DNA of 64,000 nucleotides from Orobanche coerulescens. Taxonomy: Eukaryota; Streptophyta; Magnoliopsida; Lamiales; Orobanchaceae. The stretch is from positions 14,563,501-14,627,500 of the forward strand of contig CM065815.1 of assembly GCA_033398695.1 (NCBI GenBank). The letters run 5' to 3'. Numbering within the stretch: position 1 is the stretch's first letter; each line of letters starts with the position of its first letter. The notes under the pieces were generated by a model. The model was not told the DNA's origin and did not search any database. It saw nothing but the letters and a program-made list of their open reading frames with translations. Made by a program: the position numbers and the translations under genes. This document shows, piece after piece, positions 1 through 10,959 of this stretch.

Positions 1-134
1 ATAGGAAGAAAAAGGAAAAACCCTACATTTTTCTATTTTTCCAAGTACAACCAAAATTGTAAGGTCACATAACAATGTCCTAATTGATCAGCCTTAATCA
101 CCCAAACAACGTAGTCGTAATTTTGGAAATCATC

Positions 135-244
135 TCAGCAGCAGCAGCAGCACTCTCTTGCTTCACAGGGACTACACTCCAAACCACCCTTCAAAGAGAG
201 CTCAAATTTCTTACTTCCAACGGCCGCATTCGACGAGAATTTAC
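135..244 (-). CDS. Host gene last exon, early stop in a CAG run
   Basis: After acceptor TCGGTAG the exon reads KFSSNAAVGSKKFELSLKGG, ECSPCEARE, then a run of Cys codons and a TGA at 137-135. The other frame of the CTG/CAG run gives an Ala run followed by EMISKITTTLFG and a TGA at 100-98, the more natural end for a dsRBM-like fold (an Ala-rich last helix). So two bases appear lost, or one gained, at the start of the repeat (133-152). It could be a real frameshift or a sequencing slip. Confidence 0.5.
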
Positions 245-315
245 CTACCGATAAAATCAATACATAGCATGATTAAAGCATAAATGCTGCGGCCAGCTTT
301 AAACTACTCACAAGC

Positions 316-382
316 CATCAGATAGCTCTACAAAATATCTGGGGAATCTCCACTTATTCTTGAGACATATATACTCCAAGTC
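316..382 (-). CDS. Host gene exon with possible GC donor
   Basis: A 67-bp exon coding DLEYICLKNKWRFPRYFV then ELSD and one base of a Gly codon. The acceptor is CTTTTCAG. The only donor that keeps the next exon in frame is GATG followed by GCTTGTG, a GC-AG intron. Using the nearby GTGAGT instead gives a stop at once. The W-x-P-x-Y pattern resembles the start of a double-stranded-RNA-binding motif; that is inference. Confidence 0.5.
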
Positions 383-512
383 CTGAAAAGTGAAGATTTT
401 ATTATAACAATGATTACTATGCTTTTTATATATATATAAATAAAATTTGGTTCTTGTTCTTGAGTTTTCCTTTTTTTTTTTTTTTTGGCAGAAGGAAAAG
501 AACGAAACTCAC

Positions 513-703
513 CTGACATGAAGATCTTCCAGGAAGAAATGCATCACATAATTTGGTTTGCTTCCCGGGTTGAGGATTGCTGTGATCATCACCGGGCTTC
601 TTCCGACTCTTACTCAGAACTTGGATTTCATTCTTCGGCAGCAAATCACTATTCCCTCTTATGATAATCGATTTGATGTATTGTCGAGCTAAATCAACTT
701 CAC
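513..703 (-). CDS. Host gene exon, basic segment
   Basis: A 191-bp exon. It starts after TTATTTAG with GT completing a Gly codon, then EVDLARQYIKSIIIRGN. It continues through a basic, Pro/Gly-rich stretch (KSRKKPGDDHSNPQPGKQ) and ends SSCQ before GTGAGTTT, a strong donor, in phase 0. The codons stay open beyond the donor by chance; the poly-T tract at 468-486 lies in the following intron. Confidence 0.6.
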
Positions 704-870
704 CTAAATAATTGACATTTATTTACATTCAGTTTTTAATATCGTTTATTATTACTTTGGAAAAATATGAAATATAATATTTTAAACATTTTTCAGAAAC
801 ATGCAACTTCAATATGTTCGGAGCAAATAACGAAAGTGACATGAATAAAAAAAATCCCAAGACAATATAC

Positions 871-940
871 CTTCCCTTATTCGTTCGATACAATCTTCAT
901 ATAATGCGAGCTCGTCTTCCTTAGTGCAGATTTGAGAACA
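871..940 (-). CDS. Host gene small exon, acidic helix
   Basis: A 70-bp exon coding CSQICTKEDELALYED then CIERIREG. It is flanked by a TTTGCAG acceptor and a GTATATTG donor. It ends in phase 1 and joins the GT that starts the next exon to give a Gly codon. The acidic helix is consistent with a coiled or helical C-terminal region. Confidence 0.6.
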
Positions 941-1019
941 CTGCAAAGGCAACTAAAAATCAGACAACGGATCAAAAGTACTTATGACTTAAGCGCTTAT
1001 TAAACCGAAAACACATTAC

Positions 1020-1247
1020 CAGTTCTTGTCTTTTTCTGTAAAGTAGTGCCAATGCATTCTTCTTCATATCCTCTAAATCCTGTTTATTTTTCCTTTCGAT
1101 ATTATTTAACCCCTCGAACCGAACTAGTGGAAGCCGATTTTCTGTTGAGCTTCGATTGCACGAGATATTCATATCACCTTTTTCTGCAGTCTTCTTGTCA
1201 TCTAGGCATAGTGTATCGTTCGACTTCAAAAGGTTCAGCATATCCAC
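1020..1247 (-). CDS. Host gene exon, helical segment
   Basis: A 76-codon exon in phase 0 at both ends, flanked by CACTAG/GTGGAT (acceptor) and CTG/GTAATG (donor). It begins VDMLNLLKSND and ends with a Lys/Arg-rich helix, LEDMKKNALALLYRKRQEL. The latter is the kind of segment I recall near the C-terminus of the same plant family (a .AL..L..KRD.L pattern). No stops or frameshifts. Confidence 0.6.
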
Positions 1248-1375
1248 CTAGTGAACGAGTCTTGTATATAATTCAATATCAGATTTAATAATTCATCAAA
1301 AGAGAACAACAAATCATGGTTTCTACAAATAACTGCAGAATATAAAAAAAATATAATTAGAAATAAAAATCCAAC

Positions 1376-1603
1376 CTTTAAGTTGGCACCATCACGTCCA
1401 CCATGCTGGGTAGAAGAAATATTATCTTTCATCTGATCACAAGCGAGGATTTTTGAATTTGAATTCTTGCTTGTGTTCTCACTCTTAGAGTAAGTCTTCG
1501 TAAAGTCATACATGCTTCGTGTCCCTTTTGAAGCACACCATAATGAAGAACCCTTGAGAGATTCATAGTCGTCATTATCGAAAATTTCAGAATTAATAAT
1601 TCT
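1376..1603 (-). CDS. Host gene split exon, downstream part
   Basis: This continues the exon broken by copia A. The reading frame from the 5-bp duplication runs INSEIFDNDDYESLKG to GRDGANLK and ends at AAAG followed by GTTGG, a donor, in phase 0. The next exon starts with V at 1247 after an AG acceptor. The segment is polar and Ser/Asn/Lys rich, consistent with a linker. With 17771-17990 it forms a 149-codon exon. Confidence 0.6.
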
Positions 1604-2517
1604 TGTTGAGTATTGGTCCGAATCGGGTGGCACGATTATTACAATAATTATAACAAATATAACTATTACACGAATCTACTCGGGATAGGGATTAGGGATT
1701 ACACAACTTCTATTAAATAAATCAAACAACAACTAGAAAAAGAAAATAATAACAGTAGGAATAGAAATGCAAACCAAACGGCCGAAACCGTCGGAAAGTG
1801 ATGTCACTGTCGGAAACAACCGGCCGGCTCAGTCCTCCGTCCCCGTAGCCACGTCCTGGACTCACAAGACCCGCGACCAGCACCTCGAACCGAAACCCAC
1901 CACCAGAACCGGAAGCAACCACCGAAGAATCAAAGCACCAAGCAAGATTCAACCGATCCAAAACCCCAAAACTAGAATCGAAGCACAAAGCTACCGAAAA
2001 ATCCCAGAAAATCAGATCCCGATTCTCACAAGCCTCACCCACAAAAAACCCTCAATTATTTCACAGAGAAAAACCGAGGGATTCAAAGAAAAATATCACT
2101 TGCTCTCTTTGTTTATGTTGTGCTTTCATCTCCTCCGAAATCGAAATTTATAGGAGAATCGGAACAACAAAACGAAGAGATGAAATCGGGAGGATTTACT
2201 TTCCATCAGAAGAACAGGTCAAAACCGAGGAGAAGAAGGAAAGAAAATCGGGAGAGATAAGGGTGGGTGAAAGACAGACGGCGGGTGAGGGGAGTGAAAA
2301 GTGAGGGGTAGGGTTTGGGGAAAGGGTTTATATATTTAGGGTAAATATAAAACCAACGGCCGGGATTAATAGATACCAGATAAATGGCCAGGATTAATCC
2401 CACACATTAATGGGCTGCTTCCAAAAAATTTCCGGGCCGGGTCCGATTTTAAGTGGGCTGCAGGAGATAAATTTGGGCCCTCATTATTTTATTCATTTGG
2501 GCCACTTAATCCCAACA
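1604..2517 (-). repeat. Copia A 3' LTR
   Basis: 914 bp, terminal TG...CA, downstream LTR with respect to the minus-strand element. It matches 16852-17765 almost base for base. The plus-strand reading opens with TGTTGAGTATTGGTCCGAAT and closes CTTAATCCCAACA. The ORFs inside it also occur in the other LTR and are not genes. Confidence 0.93.
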
Positions 2518-2536
2518 ATTCTCCACCTGGGCCAAA
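2518..2536 (-). promoter_or_regulatory. Copia A polypurine tract
   Basis: The minus strand reads GGCCCAGGTGGAGAAT directly before the 3' LTR terminus TGTTGGG. This purine-rich stretch is the expected plus-strand primer site. Confidence 0.75.
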
Positions 2537-2721
2537 TGAGTCATCGGGGTACATAAGGGAGACGGAGGTCATCATCGCCGGACATCACCTGCACACAAAA
2601 CACAAAGTAAGTACAGGTAATCACAAAGAAAGCAATCACTAAGACAGCAGGACTATCACAAAGATAGCATAATAATTCACTAAGAATGTAAAGCCATCAC
2701 AAAGAAGGCAAAGACTGAGAG

Positions 2722-3709
2722 TTAGTCTTGAGTTCCCAAGTTTAGCAGGTCAGTGCAGGACACAAACTTCTCCAAAGGCAAGCATTTGGTGCCCATATCT
2801 GCAGGATTGAATTCTGAAGGAATTTTTCCAAGATCAAGTTCACCTTTTTCAACAATGTCACGAATAAAATGAAATTTAACATCAATATGTTTAGTGCGGT
2901 CATGAAAGACAGGATTTTTGCATAGCTGAATTCCAGATTGACTATCTGAAAATACCACGACTTTTCTTTCGAAAACCGATTTGACGAGAAGACCCTTTAG
3001 CCATATGGCTTCTTTAAATGCCTCGATTGTAGCAACATATTGATTGATTGTAGATAAAGCAACAACATTCTCAGAATCGAGATTTCCAACTAATGCAAGA
3101 GCCACAAAGGGTAAACACATAAGAGGTCGTGGATTTTCGATTGTCACGATCATTAGCAAAGTTAGAATCCACATATCCAACAAGTTTAACACCATCACAA
3201 GATTTAGAAAACTTAATACCAACATCCACAGAGGATTTCAAATAACGGAGAAGCCACTTCAAGGCTTCCCAATGTGGCATACCAGGATTAGACATGTATC
3301 TACTCAAGCAACTAACAGCATAAGCTATATCAGGTCTGGTACTAACCATGAGATACATGACTGATCCTATAACATTAACGTAGGGAACTTTTTCCATTGA
3401 TTTTTCTTCTTCACTAGTTTTTGGAGATTGATCTTTGCATAACAGAAAATGGGCAGCAAGAGGCACAGAAGCAGGTTTTGCAGCAGTCATAGAAAATTTT
3501 TCAAGTATTTTCTCTATGTAGGAAGACTGATTGAGAAACAAAGAACAATTTTTCCTATCTCTAACAATATTCATGCCTAAAATTTTCTGGGCGTCTCCAA
3601 GGTATTTCATGTCAAATTGATCACTAAGACACGATCTAACATGATCAATCAATTTTATGCACAGACTCACAAGTAACATGTCATCCACATATATAAGCAA
3701 GAAGATAGG
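2722..3709 (-). pseudogene. Copia A reverse transcriptase C-terminal part and RNase H
   Basis: The frame resumes at the ATAGG duplication with FLLIYVDDMLLV, the catalytic YVDD box, then SDQFDMKYLGDA, GSVMYLMVSTRPDIAYAV and the connection domain to about 3075. A frame change leads to the RNase H segment at 3225-2722, with EAFKEAIWLKGL, SDSQSGIQLCKNP, TKHIDVKFHFIRD and FNPADMGTKCLP. It ends about 200 bases before the 3' LTR. The frame shift makes the pol inactive even without gypsy-1. Confidence 0.9.
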
Positions 3710-6072
3710 TGTAATATCCGGATTTATTACGGTGTATTTCATATGTATTCAAATCATGTATTATTCGGATTGATGGTTTTCATTATCGGAGTATGATATT
3801 TCGTGCATTGACATCATTGTACATATGTATAGAAACTTGCAAAATTGTTCAAGCAACCTCGTGATAGCGCACGCTAAGAATGTATCTTAACGCGCGCTAT
3901 CGGGCCATTATTAGCGTACGCTATGCAGGTATTAGTAACGTGCGCTAAGGACTCAATTATTGAGCGGGACAGCTAGCTCATGCGCCAGCGGGACATGGGT
4001 CCGGATAAGATTCCCGCTGACGCACCCGGACAAATTATGAAGTCAACCATTATTAGCGCACGCTAAGGGATGCTTAGTAGCGTGCGCTAACTTGTCAATA
4101 ATGCAGAATATTATAAATGGGACAACAACCGCTTGGGCTTTCATTTCCTTCGTCTATACTTCATCTTTGAGAGTCCAGAGAGCTAGAATCTCCCTTCTAA
4201 ACACTTAGAACTTTTATGAGTGATCATTGAATGATTGAGTATCACTTGTGAGTGATCATTGAAGAGAAGTAACACCTTGGAGGGGCACATAACCAACCGG
4301 AGTCGGATTACACCTTGTGGTTCAGTGATTTCGGCATATTAAGGTATGTTCAACCTATCACCAGTCTTAGATTTGGATTTCCAATGGATATGATGATCAT
4401 GTTAACGAGATATTGAATTTCATTAGTGAATTATTTCAACTACTTCATGTTTAGAAGATTGTGATGTCTACAATTACGATATTATTGTTGGAACCTTGAA
4501 GTTGGAATCCTAGTACTTCAAATGATGAGAGAAATATTCGGAAGTTAACAATCCATATGATTTATGTTATCTTTGTGATCATGATTTGGAAAAGATATTA
4601 TAAGAACTTAAAGGAAGAATCATCTTAGGAAATATTCTTTCGTATAGTCGGAATTGTTAGCTCACCTCAAGATGAAGTCTGAATATGTATAATGATAGTG
4701 GCATCTAATACATCAACCGGAGATCACCAACTTTGCATGAGAATTATAATCAAGATGGATTATGGTGTCATGATGATTATACGTATATTTGCATCTTGAA
4801 GTTGATATCATCCTGGAGATCATTCATAAGAGTAAGAACTTGGTATTCCTGGAAGTAACATGAATTATCACGAAGGATTTCATTGTTTCAACATGGCAAG
4901 AAACAGTTCTTGCTCGTGATGGCGCCATGCGAATAGCGCACGCTATGATATGCGCTTAACGTGCGCTATCGAGTACTAGTTAGCGTGCGCTACGCTTGGT
5001 ACGTAACGCACGCTAGACCATCGGCCGAGTCGATTGGGCGATCGGTGAGGTATCGACCATGCGTAGTTAGCGTGCGCTAGTCTTTGTTGTTTGCGTGCGC
5101 TATCGGGCGGACGTAACGCACGCTACACGTAATACTTAGCGTGCGCTAAGCTATTCGGGCATTGCGGTTTATGAACTTATGACCGTTAATCGAATTGTTA
5201 AACATTTGTACGACGTGAGATAAATCCTATATTATTTCTTTTGTTAAGGTTTGGTCTAGTTACGTGATTGATTGAGGAGGACGATCGTCGAGTGTTCATT
5301 TCCGTGGAAGTGTTATTATTGTCTTCAAATCGAGGCAAGTACCTTAATTGTTTTACGTATTGTTGTTATACATATTGTCGTGCATGTATGTCGTTATTGT
5401 ATGTCCACTCGTGTTGGTCCGACGGGATCATCGGGATCTATGCTAGCGTCATACTGGATCATCGGACGGGTTTTCCACCACACGGGTTGGTCCGACGGGA
5501 TCATCGTGGGTTCTAGGCAGTGAACGCTGGATCGATGGAATTACCATGTGTATGTATTGATATCATGTTGTGATTATCAGTTGTGTATGTTATGTTTGAG
5601 TTTCTCGTAGGAGAAGACTCGTTCGTATTTTGTCGTTTACGTTATTTTTATTCACCGTGAGATATGAATAATATGTTGTGGTACTTGTACTAGCATCGTT
5701 GTGCTAACCCCTTCGGGAGTGAACATTTTGTTTGTGTTCAGGATCCAGGAGAGCGGGGAAACAACCACTGGAACTGTATGACGACGAGGGTGCAGAGTGA
5801 TGTCCCGACCGAGTTTATTTATCTGTTGTTTATTCGTTATTTCAATTAGTACTCGAGTACAAAGTCATTTGTGATGATTTGGATTTGTTGATGTATTATT
5901 GAGTTCTGTTGAACAATTGTACTGTTTCTGTATTTGGTCGGGCGATGTCTTTGTAATTCCGTTATTTTCATTCGTTAGTACCTTTTTATGCTTGTTCAAT
6001 TCTTGACCTTGTAAATCCTTATGTAAAGGATTTACGGTACTATAATATTCCCGAATATATTGGGGTGTTACG
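3710..6072 (+). repeat. Gypsy-1 5' LTR (family A)
   Basis: 2363 bp. Two clusters of the palindrome-like motif AGCGYRCGCT lie at 3865-4089 and 4933-5150. A TATA box (TATAAAT, 4112-4118) follows the first cluster by 22 bp. Further down, GGTCCGACGGGATCATCG repeats occur at 5417 and 5489. The LTR ends ...GGGGTGTTACG before the PBS. The short ORFs inside recur in all four family-A LTRs because the LTR is repeated. Confidence 0.92.
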
Positions 6073-6077
6073 TAATA

Positions 6078-6089
6078 TGGTATAGGAGC
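6078..6089 (+). promoter_or_regulatory. Gypsy-1 primer binding site, mutated
   Basis: TGGTATAGGAGC lies at the place where gypsy-2 has TGGTATCAGAGC, the Met-initiator tRNA PBS. The CAG in the middle is the altered part. Confidence 0.7.
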
Positions 6090-6307
6090 CAAGTTTAGTG
6101 ATATCTTTGCAGTTGGGTTAATATAGGGTTCATTTATGTCTTTTGGGGTAACCGGCCGTGAATGACATCACTGCACTGCCTACGTCTTCATGCGAACAGT
6201 GGTTGTAAGTTCCTAAACTCTATCGCGTTCTTTACATATTGTATCTCTTTATACTCCAATATTAGAACGATGTTGTTTCCTGTATATTGAGTATTTATGC
6301 TTACAGC

Positions 6308-7300
6308 ATGTTGAGAGGCGGACGTGGACGTGGTCGCGGTCGTGGACGCGACGAAGAAATGCCGAAAGGAGGCGTCGCTTCTAACCGAGTTACCATAGCT
6401 CAGCGAGCCGCAGAATCTATTAATAATGAACCAGATCCTGCTGTACCAGAGATCCTTCGTCAAGTGGTGAACCAGATGACTCAGTTCGCCCAGGTCGTGG
6501 ACCGAATGCAAGTGGCGGTGGGACTACAACAGGGAGAGAGACAGCAAGGGATCCCAGATATGGGAAATCGAGGTGACCGGTGGCTGCAAGAAGTGGCGAA
6601 GATGCAACCACCCAAATTCGACGGTATTTCTGAGACTCCCACCTGGGATCATTGGTTAAAGGAGCTGGAGAAAATATTTGCCGGAATCAACTGCCCAGAC
6701 GACCGGAGAGCCTCTATCGCTCAATATTTTCTGATAGGGGAAGCGTCCGAATGGTGGGAAGCCATCCGGCCTGTAGACCATGATGCCGATTGGACAGAGT
6801 TTAGATTGATGATGGAAGCTCAGTATTGCCCTCGTCCTGTGAGGGAAGCCAAAGTTCGGGAGTTTTTCTCCGCTCAGCCTTCTGATGTGCCAGTATCCCA
6901 GGCGATCAAGACGTTTAACCAGCAGCTGGCATTTGTTCGACATCTGGTCAGAACAGATGCATAAATGATGATTCATTTCGATATGAGAATGAAACCAGAA
7001 GTCCAGAGGTACATGTCCGGATTCGAATGTACCACACTCCGCCAATACCAGGATAAGGCGTTGGCATATGAGATCAAGGAAGCAGCCATGGAGAAATTTG
7101 CGGAAACCAAGAAACAGAAAGTCTCTGGTACTTTTACAGAGCACAAGAACAGTGGGGCCCGTAAGGCCCAGTCATCCTTTCACTCTTTCAGGAAACCTCC
7201 TCACCTACTAGGAGCGGAAAGAACTTCGGGCGACATCAACTCTTACCGATGTTACCAGAAATGCTTTAATCGCGCCCAGACGGGCACTATCGACTAATTG
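6308..7300 (+). pseudogene. Gypsy-1 gag, frameshifted
   Basis: The likely ATG at 6308 starts an Arg/Gly-rich N-terminus (MLRGGRGRGRGRGR). The retrotransposon gag core follows (PPKFDGISETPTWDHWLKEL, QYFLIGEASEWWEAI). The first frame stops at 6962-6964 (TAA), then gag resumes at 6965 (FDMRMKPEVQRYMSGF) and decays after about 7140. The usual CCHC knuckle region (7200-7330) is scrambled. Confidence 0.85.
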
Positions 7301-7317
7301 GCCCCTTCCGCCGTGAC

Positions 7318-10300
7318 TTGTTTTTGGCTGTGGACGAGAGGGACATCGGGCGGTGTTTTGTGAAGAGGCCGCAAAGTCTTTTAGAGCCCGTACACCACAG
7401 CCACCCGAAGGAGGCCGGTATTCCACAGACGCAGCAAAGTGTTCGGATGCCTCGGAATTTTGGTCGCGGGCGAGGCAGAGGACAATGGGACCGAAGGGGA
7501 CATCGAGTGCGGATCTGCTCCCCACGTGCATGCGAGATGAGGAGGACAGACGATCGTGATCTTCATTGCCGCATCAGTCTTGTCCAGATCCTTTCCCAGC
7601 CAGTTAGCGTTTTATTTGATACAGAGCTACACATTCTTTCATATCCTTGTCTTGTGTAAATCGTTTGAATATTTCCGGTTTTCATGCTTGTGAACCTTAT
7701 GTGGTTGGGTTACCGAGTGGAGAGAGGATTGTCGGAAATTTAGAAACTAGAAATTTCCTGTATCATTTGGAGGCGGAGTGGCTCTCAAACCCGATCGTGG
7801 ACAATGCAAGGAGATGACCTGATACTCGGAGACGATTGGCTTAATCGGTGCGGAGCAATTGTAAACTACCGAAGGAGGAATATCTCGGGTCGCCGACGAT
7901 GGTTCCGAGATTACATTTGAGGGATGGAAACCGAAGCTCGGGAAAGTTGATCAAGGCGATGAAAGTGCCAAATTGTCAAACAAGGTCAGATCTGCATCGT
8001 GTTACGCAATGAAGAAAGAAGAAGAAATGGTGGAACCTTCATCTATTCCTGTTGTGAACGAATTTCCAGATGTATTTCCTGATGAATTACCTGGGCTACC
8101 TCCACGAAGGGATGTAGAATTTACTATTGAGCTGGAACCTGGAGCGACACCAATTTCTAAGGCGCCATATCGTATGGCACCTACTGAGATGTACGAACTG
8201 AAGAAGCAGCTGGAGGAGTTACTGGACAAGGGCTATATTCAGCCAAGCGTTTCACCCTGGGGAGCGCCAGTTCTTTTTGTCCGAAAGAAGGATGGACCGC
8301 TCCGACTGTGTATTGACTATCGAGAGCTGAACAAGATGACGATTAAGAACAAGTATTCGTTGCCACGGATTGATGATTTGTTTGACCAGTTGCAAGGAGC
8401 AACAGTATTTTCTAAGATCGATCTGAGATCGTGATACCATCAATCGAGGATTAAGGAGTCGATGTTCCGAAATCAGCGTTCGTAACTCGCTACGGGCATT
8501 ATGAGTTTGTAGTGATGCCGTTTGGTCTCACTAACGCACTTTCAGTATTTATGCAATTGATGAACCGTGTGTTCATTGAATTTTTGGATAAATTTGTGGT
8601 CGTGTTTATTGATGACATTCTGTGTATTCTAAGAGTCCTAAGAACATGCGCGGATTTGCGGATTGTATTGGAACTCTTGAGAAACGAGCAATTGTACGCC
8701 AAACTTTCTAAATGTGAATTATGGCTAAAGGAAGTAATGTTCCTCGGCCATGTGGTGTCACTAAAGGAGTCCGAGTAGATCCTCGAAGATCGAAGCAATA
8801 TTGGATTGGAAGCCTCCAAAGAATGTGAAAGAGGTCCGAAGCTTCTTAGGACTTGCTGGATATTATCGTCGATTCGTGGAAGGGTTTTCTAAAATTTCCC
8901 GCCCACTTACTCGACTTTTGCGTAAAACTCAAAAGTTTGAGTGGAACGAGTCGTGTCGACTAGTTATGATGAGTTAAAGAAGAGATTGACGACGGCACCG
9001 ATTCTATCACTTCCGCAGGGAACTGAAGGATTCATAGTTTACAGTGATGCTTCGAATCAAGGACTTGGATGCGTGTTGATGCAGAATGATAAGGTGATCG
9101 CTTATGCGTCGCGACAACTGAAATCTTATGAAGTGAATTACCCGACACATGATTTGGAACTAGCAGCAGTGGTTTTGCCTTGAAGATTTGGAGGCATTAT
9201 CTGTACGGGACTCACCGCCGATCTTTACGGATCATAAGAGTCTCAAGTACATATTCAGTCAGAAAGAGTTGAACATGCGGCAAAGAAGATGGTTGGAACT
9301 GATTAAGGACTATGACTTGGAGATTTTATATCATCCAGGCAAAGCAAATGTAGTGGCCGATGCACTTAGCCGCAAACCTGTCTCTATTCAGATGCTGGAG
9401 ACGCTGACATCCCAACTTAGCCTTCAACGAGAGATGATTCGTAAAGGAATTGAGGTATGGTTACAAAGAGTCCAAGGACAACTATGCGTGATGGAGATAA
9501 CTTCATCTTTAACCGAAGAAATCAAATCTAGACAGGCAGATAATCCTCTGATGATTCGGTTGCATGATGAAGTGATCAAAGGAAAGGCCCCCGGATTCAT
9601 AATTCATGACGATGGAGTTTTGAGATTTCAGAACCGACTCTGCGTTCCCGATGTTGATGTTCTGAAACAGACGATTATGAAGGAAGCTCATAGTTCGCCA
9701 TATTCTATCCACCCGGGCACCAGAAATGTATAAGGACTTGAAGCGGAATTTCGTGGGGCAACATGAAGCAAGACGTAGCGGACTATGTTTCGAAATGCTT
9801 GACTTGTCGCGAGTTAAGATCGAGCATCAACGGCTCTTTGGAATGTTGAAGCCGCCGCGATTCCCTGAATGGAAGTGGGAGGACATATCAATGGACTTTA
9901 TCACTAATATGCCGAAAACCGTGACAGAATGAACATGATTTGGGTGATAGTTGATCGTTTAACCAAATCGGCTCATTTTCTAGGCATTAAGGATACGTGG
10001 GGACCAGAGAGGTTGGCACGAGTCTTTATTTCAGAGATAGTTCGATTGCATGGTACGCCGAAGACCATTGTTTCTGATCGAGACGGCCGTTTGTGTCTCA
10101 CTTTTGGAAGGCGATTCATAAGGCCTTGGGGACCGAATTGAACTTCAAGATCTGACTTATCACCCGCATGATCGACGGACAATCTGAGAGAACTATACAA
10201 ACGGTGGAAGATATGCTAAGGGCATGTGCCTTAGATTGGTCAAACGATTGGGAAGTTCATCTACCGTTGATTGAATTTACTTACAACAATAGTTGGCATG

Positions 10301-10924
10301 CTTCCATTAAGATGGCACCGTTTGAGGCATTATACGGAAGGAGATGCAGATCGCCCTTATGTTGGGACGATTCATCAGACTTGATCGGAACAGAACCAGA
10401 GTTGATCGAGCAGACTCGAGAGAAGATAGCCTTGATTCGTGAAAGGCCGCTGATCGCCCAGTCGCGAAATCCTATGCGAACGTACGCCGCCGCCCATTGG
10501 AGTTCAGTACTGGAAATCACGTACTTTTGAAGGTTTCTCCTACCCGGGGAATCTTTCGTTTCGGTAGAAAAGGAAAGCTGAGTCCGAGATATATCGGGCC
10601 ATTTGAGATCCTCGAGAGAGTTGGGGAGTTGGCATACAGATTAGCATTACCGCCGTCATTGTGCCATGTTCATAACGTGTTCCACGTATCCCAGTTGCGG
10701 AGATATATACCAGATCCCAGTCATATCATCGATTTCGGCGAGATCGAAGTCGAACAGGATGGGACGTTTGAAGAAAGACCTGTCAAGATACTCGAGAGTC
10801 GAGTTAAGCAACTGAGGAACAAGTTTTGGTCAAAGTTCAGTGGTCACGTCATGGAACGGAAGAAGCCACCTGGGAAACGGAAGCTGATATGAAGTCCAGA
10901 TATCCCGAGTTATTTTCGTCTTGA
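7318..10924 (+). pseudogene. Gypsy-1 pol (protease, RT, RNase H, integrase, chromodomain)
   Basis: Pieces in several frames. Protease remnant near 7600 (VLFDTELHIL in place of a D-S/T-G site) and GDDLILGDDWLN near 7820. RT at 7973-8870, with [18 protein letters not shown] and the FIDD catalytic box near 8605. RNase H at 8941-9400 ([29 protein letters not shown]). Integrase at 9700-10500 with the [10 protein letters not shown] and SDRDGR segments. The C-terminal tail with [20 protein letters not shown] and RPVKILESR, the start of a chromodomain, ends at a TGA at 10922-10924. At least eight frame breaks relative to gypsy-2 or the family consensus. Confidence 0.88.
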
Positions 10925-10959
10925 GTTTCGGGACGAAACTCCTTTTTACTAGGAGAGTA

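Noticed and set aside
1767..2153. 128-aa plus-strand ORF and its opposite-strand partner in the copia A LTR (also 16970-17290)
   Set aside because: Present in both LTRs, antisense to the element, no domain; LTR noncoding sequence.
3865..5150. CRISPR-like array
   Set aside because: Short words with uneven spacing, in an LTR of a plant retrotransposon; no constant spacer length and no cas gene.
5268..5523. Conserved 80-aa ORFs in all four family-A LTRs (also 12512-12761, 38864-39157, 46101-46394)
   Set aside because: They recur because the LTR recurs. Frames and ends differ among copies and no domain is visible, so I do not call a gene.
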